Below, piece by piece: positions 51,846-59,505 of a DNA stretch of 64,000 bases. The position numbers were made by a program, and so were the translations under genes. Source of the stretch: a bacterium (GTDB lineage: Bacteria; Zixibacteria; MSB-5A5; WJJR01); contig JAKAKI010000006.1 of assembly GCA_021813505.1 (NCBI GenBank), forward strand, positions 1 through 64,000. The letters run 5' to 3'. A model generated the notes under the pieces. That model ran no database searches. It worked only from the letters and a program-made list of their open reading frames with translations, and had not been told where the DNA came from. Within the stretch, counting starts at the first letter, position 1, and each line of letters opens with the position of its first letter.

Positions 51846-52211
51846 ATGCCCCCCACCGACACCAACACCTACCCCGACTTCATTCGCGCCCTGCCGGAAA
51901 TCGACACCTCGTTGAAGGGTGTTCGCGGCTGGCTGATCCAGGGCGCAACGAACCAGACGGTCTTCTTCGATATCGATCCTGTCGGTGAGGTTCCGCCGCA
52001 CTCACACTGCGCCCAGTGGGGGATCGTCCTGGAAGGCGAAATGCGGCTGACCATCGGCTCAGACACGCGTGTCTATCGCCGCGGCGATCGTTACTTCATA
52101 CCGGCGGGCGCTGTCCACTCAGCCACCTTTCTGACACGGTTCCAGGCGATCGATTACTTCGATGATCCCAAACGGTACACCGCCAGGACCGGGCCCAGCA
52201 GCGCGCCCTGA
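51846..52211 (+). CDS. Single-domain cupin protein
   Basis: A 121-residue beta-barrel protein. Cupin motif 1 is present as PPHSHCAQWGIVLEGEMRLT, with His-x-His and a downstream Glu in the metal-binding pattern. Motif 2 (YRRGDRYFIPAGAVHSATF) contains the His. It probably binds a metal and a small ligand; the reaction is not identifiable. ATG start after ATAGGAGCACCC. It is 85 bases after the SDR gene and 173 before tdh, and may be in the same transcript. Confidence 0.85.
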   Translation: MPPTDTNTYPDFIRALPEIDTSLKGVRGWLIQGATNQTVFFDIDPVGEVPPHSHCAQWGIVLEGEMRLTIGSDTRVYRRGDRYFIPAGAVHSATFLTRFQAIDYFDDPKRYTARTGPSSAP

Positions 52212-52384
52212 TTGCCATGGCAATTTATCGCGTTCGGCTGTCAGTCTTTCGGGGGTTTCTCTTGATTGCCATGCATCCAGACTGTTGGTTTTCCAGCCGC
52301 ATTGCCAATGATGTTGGCACCGGCGGGATGGTCAGCGGCAATTGACTGTTGTGGTTCGCACCTAATGGGCGGGAGACCTCAAGA

Positions 52385-53434
52385 ATGAAAATGAAGGCAA
52401 TCGTCAAGACCGTTCCGGGACTCGGGGCGGAGCTACGGGACGTCGAGGCGCCGCAACCGTCCCCGAACGAGGTCCTCGTCAAAGTCAAAGCAACGTCGAT
52501 CTGTGGCACCGACGTTCATATCTACCAGTGGGAACGTTGGGCGCAAAGCCGCATCGGCGCTCAACGCCTCCCGCAAATTCTCGGACATGAGATGGCGGGC
52601 GAGGTCGTCCAGTTGGGATCCGAGGTCCACGGAGTCAAGATCGGCGACAACGTTTCGGTCGAAACACACATCCCCTGCGGACACTGCCGCCAATGCCTTT
52701 CCGGCCAGGCGCACATCTGCCACAACCTCAAGATTTTCGGCGTCGATCGCGACGGATGTTTTGCTGAGTACGTGGCCGTCCCGGAAAAGGTGATCTGGAA
52801 GAACGATCCATCAATATCCTGGGAGTTCGCGTCGGTTCAGGAGCCGCTTGGCAATGCCGTCTACTGTACACTCGTTGAGCCGGTAGCGGGCAAGATCGTA
52901 GTGATCTTTGGCGACGGTCCAATTGCATTGTTCGCCGTGGGCGTCGCCCATGTCTCCGGCGCCAGTCGCGTGATTCTCGCCGGAATGGAACCCGCTCGCC
53001 TCGAGATCGCGCGCAAGATGGGTGCCGATCAGGTGATCAATGTGCTCAACGCCGATCCCGTGCAGGCGGTCCTCGACGCCACCTCCGGCTTTGGCGCCGA
53101 CGTGGTGCTCGAGATGGCCGGCGCACCGAAGGCGATAGTCCAGACGTTCAAATGTGTGCGCAAAGGCGGACGAGTTTCCGCATTCGGCATTCCCTCCGAA
53201 CCGGTCGAACTGGATTGGAACAATTCCGTGGTTTTCCGAGGAGTGACTGTCTATGGCATCAACGGCCGCCTGATGTTCGACACTTGGAACACGGTCCGCC
53301 AGCTCCTGGCAACAAAACGGCTCGATATTGCACCGGTCGTCACGCATGTATTGCCGTTGAGCGATTTCAAGAAGGGTTTCGACCTGATGATGACCTCACC
53401 GAAAACATCGGGAAAGGTTGTGCTAATTCCGTAG
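52385..53434 (+). CDS. tdh: L-threonine 3-dehydrogenase
   Basis: A 349-residue zinc-containing medium-chain dehydrogenase that oxidises L-threonine to 2-amino-3-oxobutanoate with NAD. The catalytic zinc site is SICGTDVHIYQW (Cys, Asp, His) with GHEMAGEVV. The structural zinc loop is CGHCRQCLSGQAHIC, and the NAD-binding turn is VIFGDGPIALFAVG. The pattern RVSAFGIPSEPVELDWNNSVVFRGVTVYGINGRLMFDTW is diagnostic of Tdh. ATG 52385 is preferred over an upstream codon at 52349. kbl, the next enzyme of the pathway, lies 2.7 kb downstream beyond acpS, the ligase and the ACP. Confidence 0.9.
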   Translation: MKMKAIVKTVPGLGAELRDVEAPQPSPNEVLVKVKATSICGTDVHIYQWERWAQSRIGAQRLPQILGHEMAGEVVQLGSEVHGVKIGDNVSVETHIPCGHCRQCLSGQAHICHNLKIFGVDRDGCFAEYVAVPEKVIWKNDPSISWEFASVQEPLGNAVYCTLVEPVAGKIVVIFGDGPIALFAVGVAHVSGASRVILAGMEPARLEIARKMGADQVINVLNADPVQAVLDATSGFGADVVLEMAGAPKAIVQTFKCVRKGGRVSAFGIPSEPVELDWNNSVVFRGVTVYGINGRLMFDTWNTVRQLLATKRLDIAPVVTHVLPLSDFKKGFDLMMTSPKTSGKVVLIP

Positions 53435-53704
53435 CCAGCGACAGAGTCTCTTTCATCATGCGAAATGCGCCACGATGTCATCCTGAGGAGCGGACCCAAC
53501 CGAACGCGTACACTTGCCTGATAAACAGCGACGAAGGATCTGCTGTCGTCGCCCAGAGTCAAAAGGTGGGCAAAGCCCACCCTACGTCCTCCGACTTTAC
53601 AGTAGGGTGGGCTCTGCACACCTCTTCACTCAGAAAATTCCGCCGCACGGGAATGACGGTCGGGCATTCGGTCGCGAGGTGAGCAGCTAAGGCAGGCACC
53701 ACTC
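53435..53704. repeat. Gap between tdh and acpS with GGTGGGCTCTGC-type repeats
   Basis: AGGTGGGCAAAGCCCACCCT (53566-53585) and AGGGTGGGCTCTGCACACCT (53603-53622) are inverted members of the same family seen at 10612 and 57390. No gene is seen. Confidence 0.65.
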
Positions 53705-54082
53705 ATGATCCTCGGCATGGGCAACGACATCCTCGAAATCGGCCGCATGGAGCGCGAACTGGCCCAGCCCGGCCCAGATTTGCGCGACGAACTGTTCACC
53801 GCCGAGGAGATCGCCTATTGTGAACGCCAGCGCTACCCGGCGCGCCATTACGCCGCGCGCTTTGCGGCCAAAGAGGCCTTCCTCAAGGCTCTCAACACCG
53901 GATTGCAGCACGGTATCTCATGGAAAGACGTCGGCGTGATGCACATTCCCGATGGTGCGCCGCAACTGGTCCTTTCGGGCGAAGCTGGCAGGATCGCCAA
54001 TGCGCGCGGTGTCCTGAATACGTTTCTCTCGATCTCCCATACTTCGACAGTCGCAATGGCAAGCGTGGTTCTAGAAGGATGA
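53705..54082 (+). CDS. acpS: Holo-ACP synthase AcpS
   Basis: A 125-residue phosphopantetheinyl transferase that attaches the CoA-derived arm to acyl carrier proteins. The metal-binding Asp is in GMGNDILEIGRME, and the second motif ARFAAKEAFLKAL gives the Glu. It is followed closely by the AMP-ligase, an ACP and kbl, so it may modify that ACP. The segment SISHTSTVAMASVVLE ends the fold as usual. Start ATG 53705 has no strong Shine-Dalgarno; the cluster from here to kbl has small gaps (41, 14, 57 bases). Confidence 0.9.
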   Translation: MILGMGNDILEIGRMERELAQPGPDLRDELFTAEEIAYCERQRYPARHYAARFAAKEAFLKALNTGLQHGISWKDVGVMHIPDGAPQLVLSGEAGRIANARGVLNTFLSISHTSTVAMASVVLEG

Positions 54083-54123
54083 CTCGGGTTTAAGGCCATC
54101 GAGCTGAGGGGGAAGACAAACGG

Positions 54124-55824
54124 ATGAGCAACATCGGCTCCTACACGGACAGGCTGAAGAATTTTGACTGGTCATTCGCCGAGAAGGAACTCGGCTACCG
54201 CTCCGGCGATCCCATCAACATCGGCTGGTACTGCTCTGACCGCATTTGCCAGATGGGATTGGCGGAAAAGAAAGCGCTGATTTGGGAGGACTTCCACGGT
54301 GCATCGAAGACCTACACATTTGATGATCTGCGTATCCTGAGCAACACGATTGCCGCCTACCTTCTGGAACTCGGACTGAAACCCGGTGATCGCATCTGTC
54401 TTTTCCTGGATCGGGTACCCGAGCTTTACATCGGGTTTCTCGGCATCCTAAAAATGGGCGGAATCGCCCAGCCATTGTTCTCCGCATTCGGCGAAGATTC
54501 GCTTCTGACGCGGCTCGACAACGCAAAGACGGCCGCGATCTTCACGCAGCGAAAGCACGTGGCGAAAGTCCGAAAGATCCTCGCGCAGCTTCCCGAAATG
54601 CGCCACATCATCGTCATCGATCCCGATGGCCCGCCGTTACGCGAGCGCGAAGTTGGCTTCCGGTTGGACCAGGCGAAACGTGTCGAGCATTTCACCGTGC
54701 ACCCAACCACGGCAGAAACACCCTCGGTGCTTCATTACACCTCCGGAACCACCGGCCAGCCCAAGGGCGCTCAACATGTGCACTACTCGCTCATCTCGCA
54801 ATACCTCACCGCGAAATGGGTCCTCGACTTGCAACCCGATGATCTGTATTGGTGCAACGCCGATCCTGGCTGGGTGACGGGCACGTCCTACGGAATCATC
54901 GGGCCATGGTCCAATGGCATTACTCAAGTTGTTCTCGATTCCGGATTCAACACCGAACGCTGGTACACGCTGATCCAGAAACACCGCGTCACCGTCTGGT
55001 ACTCAGCCCCCACCGCAATTCGCCTGCTGATGCGCGAAGGCACCGTCGTAGCCCGCCGTTTTGATCTCTCGTCCTTGCGGCATCTCTGCAGCGTCGGCGA
55101 ACCGCTCAACGCTGAGGCGGTTTTGTGGTCCAAGGAGGCGTACGGCCTGCAATTTCACGATTCCTACTGGCAGACCGAAACCGGCTCCATCGTCATCACA
55201 AATGTCCCGGAAATGCCGATCAAACCCGGTTCCATGGGAAAGCCGTTCCCCGGCATCACCGCGGCGATCGTCGATCCAAAGACATTTGAGCCAATCGACC
55301 AACCCGCGCGCGTCGGCCTGATCGCCCTGCGTCCCGGCTGGCCGGCGATGTTCCGGACCTACTGGAACAACCGCGCCACTTATGAGAGCAAATTCAAAAA
55401 CGGCTGGTACATCAGCGGAGACCGCGCCAGCATCGACGCCGACGGGTACTTCTGGTTCGTAGGCCGCGACGACGATGTCATCAATACCGGCGGCCATCTC
55501 GTCGGTCCGTTCGAGATTGAATCGGCATTGCTGGAGCACCCGGCGGTGGCGGAGTCCGCGGCGGTTGGCAAGCCCGATCACGTGAACATGGAGGTCGTGA
55601 AAGCATTCGTGGCGCTCAAGCCCGGATTCGAGCCCGACGGTGACCTCGAACTGGAGATCATGAACTTCATTCGCAAGAAACTGTCCCCATTGGCCATGCC
55701 CCAGGAAATCGAATTCGTCAAGTCCCTGCCCAAGACACGTAGCGGCAAGATCATGCGCCGTGTCCTCCGCGCCCAGGAATGGGGCGAACCGATCGGCGAT
55801 ATCTCAACGCTCGAAAACGATTGA
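54124..55824 (+). CDS. Acyl-activating AMP-ligase (acetyl-CoA synthetase-like)
   Basis: A 566-residue adenylate-forming enzyme. Motif A3 is LHYTSGTTGQPKGAQHVHYS, A5 YWQTETGSIVI, A7/A8 YISGDRASIDADGYFWFVGRDDDVINTGGHLVGPFEIESALLEHPAV, and the catalytic Lys is in LPKTRSGKIMRRVLRA. The whole is near the AcsA-type acetate-CoA ligase lineage. It lies 14 bases before an ACP gene, so the acyl-AMP may go to the ACP phosphopantetheine rather than to CoA. The true acyl substrate is unknown. ATG start after AGGGGGAAGACAAACGG. Confidence 0.88.
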   Translation: MSNIGSYTDRLKNFDWSFAEKELGYRSGDPINIGWYCSDRICQMGLAEKKALIWEDFHGASKTYTFDDLRILSNTIAAYLLELGLKPGDRICLFLDRVPELYIGFLGILKMGGIAQPLFSAFGEDSLLTRLDNAKTAAIFTQRKHVAKVRKILAQLPEMRHIIVIDPDGPPLREREVGFRLDQAKRVEHFTVHPTTAETPSVLHYTSGTTGQPKGAQHVHYSLISQYLTAKWVLDLQPDDLYWCNADPGWVTGTSYGIIGPWSNGITQVVLDSGFNTERWYTLIQKHRVTVWYSAPTAIRLLMREGTVVARRFDLSSLRHLCSVGEPLNAEAVLWSKEAYGLQFHDSYWQTETGSIVITNVPEMPIKPGSMGKPFPGITAAIVDPKTFEPIDQPARVGLIALRPGWPAMFRTYWNNRATYESKFKNGWYISGDRASIDADGYFWFVGRDDDVINTGGHLVGPFEIESALLEHPAVAESAAVGKPDHVNMEVVKAFVALKPGFEPDGDLELEIMNFIRKKLSPLAMPQEIEFVKSLPKTRSGKIMRRVLRAQEWGEPIGDISTLEND

Positions 55825-55838
55825 AAGAGGAGAACCCC

Positions 55839-56087
55839 ATGGACGATATCAAAACGACCGTTCTCGATTACATCCGCAAGGAATACCTCGAAGAAGACGA
55901 CGATCGCGAACTCACCGAGACGACGCCTCTGATCACCGGCGGCATTGTCGATTCGTTCTCGATGGTTTCACTCAAGCGTTTTCTCGAACGGAAATACGCG
56001 ATCCAAATCCCCGATGCCGACGCCTCCCCCGAGGCCTTCGACACGGCCCGCAGCATCGAGGCGTTGGTCAACCGCTTCAAAAAGTAG
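55839..56087 (+). CDS. Acyl carrier protein
   Basis: An 82-residue acidic four-helix protein. The attachment motif GGIVDSFSMVSLKRFLERKY places the phosphopantetheine Ser in DSF, a slight variant of the usual DSL. The helix IPDADASPEAFDTARSIEALVNRF completes the domain. It is distinct from the housekeeping AcpP type (longer loops, no DSLDTVE). Between the ligase and kbl, and preceded by acpS, it is probably a dedicated carrier. Start ATG 55839 follows AAAGAGGAG. Confidence 0.92.
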   Translation: MDDIKTTVLDYIRKEYLEEDDDRELTETTPLITGGIVDSFSMVSLKRFLERKYAIQIPDADASPEAFDTARSIEALVNRFKK

Positions 56088-56093
56088 GTTATA

Positions 56094-56120
56094 GGCCCTA
56101 AATGCCCGATCGGTCCTATT
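56094..56120 (+). repeat. Degenerate 9-bp repeat upstream of kbl
   Basis: GGCCCTAAA, TGCCCGATC and GGTCCTATT make three imperfect 9-base units ahead of kbl, related to the GTCCTATNN arrays at 12892 and 57471. Confidence 0.45.
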
Positions 56121-56144
56121 CTTTTCCAGAAAGGCAGCACTCCC

Positions 56145-57392
56145 ATGTCCTATAGCGAAGCACTCCGCGCCTCCTACCAGCAGGAACTCGACGCCATCCG
56201 CAGCGCAGGACTCTTCAAGGAGGAACGCTACATCCACGCCCCCCAGGGGGCCGAGATCGAGGTCGAATTTCCGTCTGGCGCATCGGTCAAGAAAGTCATC
56301 AACATGTGCGCGAACAATTACCTCGGACTCTCTAGCCATCCCGATGTCATTGACGCCGCGCGCAAGGGACTTGACCACCGTGGCTACGGCCTCTCCTCGG
56401 TCCGCTTTATATGCGGCACGCAGGATATCCATCGCGAACTTGAGAACAAGCTGACGGCGTTTCTCGGCACCGAAGACACGCTCCTGTTTCCCTCCTGCAT
56501 GGACGCCAACGCCGGCGTCTTCGAGGCGGTTCTCAATGACCAGGACGTAATGATCTCCGACCGCCTCGTCCATGCATCCTTAATCGACGGTATGCGGCTC
56601 TGCAAGGCGATGACCGACACGTACAAGCATTCCGACCTGGCCCACCTGGAGGAAAAACTCCAGGAACACCAGGACAAACGGATTCGCCTGATTATCACCG
56701 ATGGGGTCTTCTCCATGGATGGCGATCTCGCGAAGCTCGATGCCATTGTCGATCTCGCCGAGAAATACAATGCCATGGTGCTCGTCGACGACTCGCACGC
56801 CTCGGGGTTCATCGGCAAGACGGGGCGTGGCACCCACGAACACTGCGGCGTGATGGGGAAGATCGACATCATCACGACCACTCTCGGCAAAGCGCTCGGC
56901 GGGGCCTCCGGAGGCTGCGTCAGCGGCCGTCGTGAATTGGTCGAGATGTGCCGCCAGCGCGCACGGCCCTATCTGTTCTCCAATACGGTCGCCCCGGTGA
57001 TCGTCTCCGGTGCGCTCAAAGTTCTCGATCTGATCTCCCGCACCACGGAACGGCGCGACAAGTTGGAAGAGAACACGACCTACTGGCGCAAACTGCTGAC
57101 TGACGCCGGCCTGGATATCAAAGCAGGGGAGAGCCCGATCGTACCGGTCATGCTCTACAACGCGAAACTTGCTCAGGACTTTGCGCGCGATTTGTACGGC
57201 GAGGGAATCTACGCCATCGGATTCTTCCACCCGGTCGTCCCCAAAGGCGCAGCCCGTATCCGCACCCAACTCTCCGCCGCCCACGACAAACACCATCTCG
57301 ACAAGGCCGCCGCCGCCTTCACGAAAGTCGGCAAGAAGTACGAGATCCTCGGCCTCGGCAAAAAGGAGATCATCGCAAAATATGGCCAGTAG
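56145..57392 (+). CDS. kbl: 2-amino-3-ketobutyrate CoA ligase (glycine C-acetyltransferase)
   Basis: A 415-residue PLP enzyme of the alpha-oxoamine synthase family. It is very close to Kbl: INMCANNYLGLSSHPDVIDAARKGLDHRGYGLSSVRFICGTQDIHRELE, DGVFSMDGDLAKLDAIVDLAEKYNAMVLVDDSHASGFIGKTGRGTHEHC and the PLP Lys in TTTLGKALGGASGG. It cleaves aminoketobutyrate to glycine and acetyl-CoA after threonine oxidation by Tdh. The adjacent ACP and ligase raise the possibility that an acyl-ACP is used instead. The TAG stop is part of a GGTGGGCTCTGCCCACC palindrome. It ends the cluster. Confidence 0.9.
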   Translation: MSYSEALRASYQQELDAIRSAGLFKEERYIHAPQGAEIEVEFPSGASVKKVINMCANNYLGLSSHPDVIDAARKGLDHRGYGLSSVRFICGTQDIHRELENKLTAFLGTEDTLLFPSCMDANAGVFEAVLNDQDVMISDRLVHASLIDGMRLCKAMTDTYKHSDLAHLEEKLQEHQDKRIRLIITDGVFSMDGDLAKLDAIVDLAEKYNAMVLVDDSHASGFIGKTGRGTHEHCGVMGKIDIITTTLGKALGGASGGCVSGRRELVEMCRQRARPYLFSNTVAPVIVSGALKVLDLISRTTERRDKLEENTTYWRKLLTDAGLDIKAGESPIVPVMLYNAKLAQDFARDLYGEGIYAIGFFHPVVPKGAARIRTQLSAAHDKHHLDKAAAAFTKVGKKYEILGLGKKEIIAKYGQ

Positions 57393-57412
57393 GGTGGGCT
57401 CTGCCCACCCTC
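57390..57412. repeat. Palindrome at the kbl stop codon
   Basis: AGGGTGGGC-TCT-GCCCACCCT; the TAG stop overlaps the left arm. It may also terminate transcription, though no T-run follows. Confidence 0.75.
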
Positions 57413-57470
57413 TTGTCCGCCGAGAGGCCAGGAGTGGTGTCTACCAACATCGCTGTTACCTGATGGGCTC

Positions 57471-57506
57471 GCCTATTTGCCCTATCGGTCCTATTAGTCC
57501 TATCCA
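57471..57506 (+). repeat. 9-bp tandem repeat (GTCCTATNN), four units
   Basis: CGCCTATTT, GCCCTATCG, GTCCTATTA and GTCCTATCC in the gap between kbl and the kdpE end. It is the same family as 12892. Confidence 0.7.
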
Positions 57507-57517
57507 AACGGCGACGC

Positions 57518-58210
57518 TCACTCCACATCCCGCACCGCCAGCCGGTACCCCACTGCCGGTTCGGTCAGCACCAACTCCGGACGTGCCGGATCGCGCTCGA
57601 TCTTCTTGCGCAATTGTCCGATGTAGACGCGCAGGTATTGCGTCTGCTCCAGAGCATGCGGGCCCCAGATCTCCTTCAGCATTTGCCGCTGGGTGACCAC
57701 TCGTCCGGCGTGCTGAACCAGCAGGCGCAGAATCTCATACTCGGTTGCCGTGAGCTTGACCACCGCGTTCTTCACGCGAACGGTTCGCGTTGCCAGATCG
57801 ATCTCAAGCCATCCGCTGCGAAACACTGGTTCAGTTTGTGGCGAAGTCTTATGTCGCAGTGCTACACGGATTCGCGCTTGGAGCTCCAGTACGCTGAAAG
57901 GCTTTGTCACATAATCGTCAGCACCCGCGTCAAGCAACGCCACTTTGTCTGTCTCCGCGTCCTTGACCGTCAGGACAATCACTGGAATCGCCGACCACTC
58001 GCGCACACGCTTGAGGACCTCCAGACCATCGGTATCCGGCAATCCCAAGTCGAGAATGATCACTTCGGGCCGTTGCGTCGAGGCCGCCGCCAGTCCCTCA
58101 TGGCCCGTTGCTGCCTCGAGATATGTGTACCCGTCCGCCTCCAGGCTGATCTTGAGCAGACGGCGAATCGCCGCCTCGTCGTCGATGACAAGGATTCGCG
58201 CCCCGCTCAA
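57518..58210 (-). CDS. kdpE: KdpE response regulator
   Basis: A 230-residue OmpR-type regulator that activates kdp transcription under potassium limitation. The receiver has ILVIDDEAAIRR with phosphoacceptor Asp in VIILDLGLPDTDG and Lys in DDYVTKPF. The winged helix has TATEYEILRLLVQHAGRVVTQRQMLKEIWG and LRVYIGQLRKKIE. The start TTG at 58210 overlaps the kdpD stop (TTGA), a translational-coupling overlap. It is last in the kdp operon. Confidence 0.94.
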   Translation of the reverse strand: MSGARILVIDDEAAIRRLLKISLEADGYTYLEAATGHEGLAAASTQRPEVIILDLGLPDTDGLEVLKRVREWSAIPVIVLTVKDAETDKVALLDAGADDYVTKPFSVLELQARIRVALRHKTSPQTEPVFRSGWLEIDLATRTVRVKNAVVKLTATEYEILRLLVQHAGRVVTQRQMLKEIWGPHALEQTQYLRVYIGQLRKKIERDPARPELVLTEPAVGYRLAVRDVE

Positions 58211-59505
58211 TTGCCACCCCGGTCAGCCGGAACATGCGGTTGCGGTTCTATCGGCAATCGGATTGCAAATGACACACCCCCTCCGGGAACATTCTGGGCC
58301 GTGATCGAACCCCCGTGAGCATCGACGATCGCTTTGGCAATGGCCAACCCAGTCCCTGTCCCACCCGCACTGGTGCCGGGCACACGATAGAACTTCTCGA
58401 AGATGTGCGGCAGGGCATCGTCCGGAATACCCGGCCCGTTGTCGGAAATCGTCAGAACCAATTCTCTTTCTTCCACCGCGCAAGCAATCGTGATCGTGCT
58501 TTCTTCCGGAGTATGCGTAGCCGCATTCAAGAGCAGATTGGACAGCGCCTGTTCAAACAACTGAAAATCAACTCTGACCAAGGGCAGGTTCTGGACCAAC
58601 GACGTCTGTACTGTCCGTTTCTCAAGCGCCTTCCCCGCACCATCCAGAGCAACTGCCACGAGATCACCGACGTCATGCCAGTCTTTCTTCAATGTCAACG
58701 TGCCGGAACTCAGCCGTGACATGTCCAGCAGATTCGCCACGACACGGTCGAGCCGTTCGGCGTTCTCCATCAGCTCCTGTGCCAGCGCGGCACGGCTGTC
58801 CGGATTCACGGCGATCTGATCGTTTTGCAGCGCTGATGCCGCGCCGATAATCCCGGTCAATGGCGTCCGGATTTCATGTGATACAGAGTCAAGGATCGTC
58901 TGCTGCAACACTTCTGAGGACTTGAGCCGCTCTGTTTCAATCGTGCGCTCCTGATATATCTGCCGCTCCATCAGGATCGCGAGTTGCTGCGATACCGACT
59001 GCAGCAGATCGGCCTCCTCCTTGAGAAGGGCCACCCTGTGGTTGGGGCGATACGCCAGGACGCCAACCAGCTCGGTATTCCCCTTGAGTGGAACATACAT
59101 TGCTTCCGCCGACGGAAGTGTGTCAGTGGACCACCCGGCCGGTTGCCCCAAAAGGTAGGTCCACTGCGCCACCGCACGCTCTTTTTCGGGTTTGAACCAC
59201 TCACGCTTTGGGTAGGCGTTCTCGGCGAGCCACGACGTTGATCCGGCCGGCACGACGGTGCACTCACCGTTGAGGATGGTGCCGAGTCTCGCGGCGACGT
59301 CCGCGAGGACATCGGGCTTCTCGCCTCCTGAAGTCATTGTCTGGACAATGCCATAGAGTACTTGGGTGCGCTGCTCACGAATGCGAAGCAGGTCTTGCGC
59401 GCGGCGTGTCCGTCTCGTCAGCGATCCGGTGATCACCGCGGCCAATAAATATACCACGCCCATCGCCACGTCTTCAGGGACCGCGATATGAAATGTGCCA
59501 AGGGA
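58207..59505 (-). CDS. kdpD: KdpD sensor kinase, C-terminal part (downstream of a frameshift)
   Basis: About 433 residues from the frameshift point to the stop. They include the transmembrane helices, a GAF-like linker (MTSGGEKPDVLADVAARLGTILNGECTVV), the H-box HEIRTPLTGIIGAASAL with the phosphoacceptor His, and the ATPase motifs NLLLNAATH and DNGPGIPDDALPHIFEKFYRV. Reading resumes with the expected LGTFHIAVPEDVAMGVVYLLAAVITGSL. In the N-terminal frame the codons ATC CCT CCC are followed by TTG; re-reading one C gives CTT GGC and restores the family sequence. The shift lies at about 59500-59508. A sequencing or assembly error, a real mutation, or a -1 programmed shift are all possible. Confidence 0.85.
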   Translation of the reverse strand, partial: SLGTFHIAVPEDVAMGVVYLLAAVITGSLTRRTRRAQDLLRIREQRTQVLYGIVQTMTSGGEKPDVLADVAARLGTILNGECTVVPAGSTSWLAENAYPKREWFKPEKERAVAQWTYLLGQPAGWSTDTLPSAEAMYVPLKGNTELVGVLAYRPNHRVALLKEEADLLQSVSQQLAILMERQIYQERTIETERLKSSEVLQQTILDSVSHEIRTPLTGIIGAASALQNDQIAVNPDSRAALAQELMENAERLDRVVANLLDMSRLSSGTLTLKKDWHDVGDLVAVALDGAGKALEKRTVQTSLVQNLPLVRVDFQLFEQALSNLLLNAATHTPEESTITIACAVEERELVLTISDNGPGIPDDALPHIFEKFYRVPGTSAGGTGTGLAIAKAIVDAHGGSITAQNVPGGGVSFAIRLPIEPQPHVPADRGGN

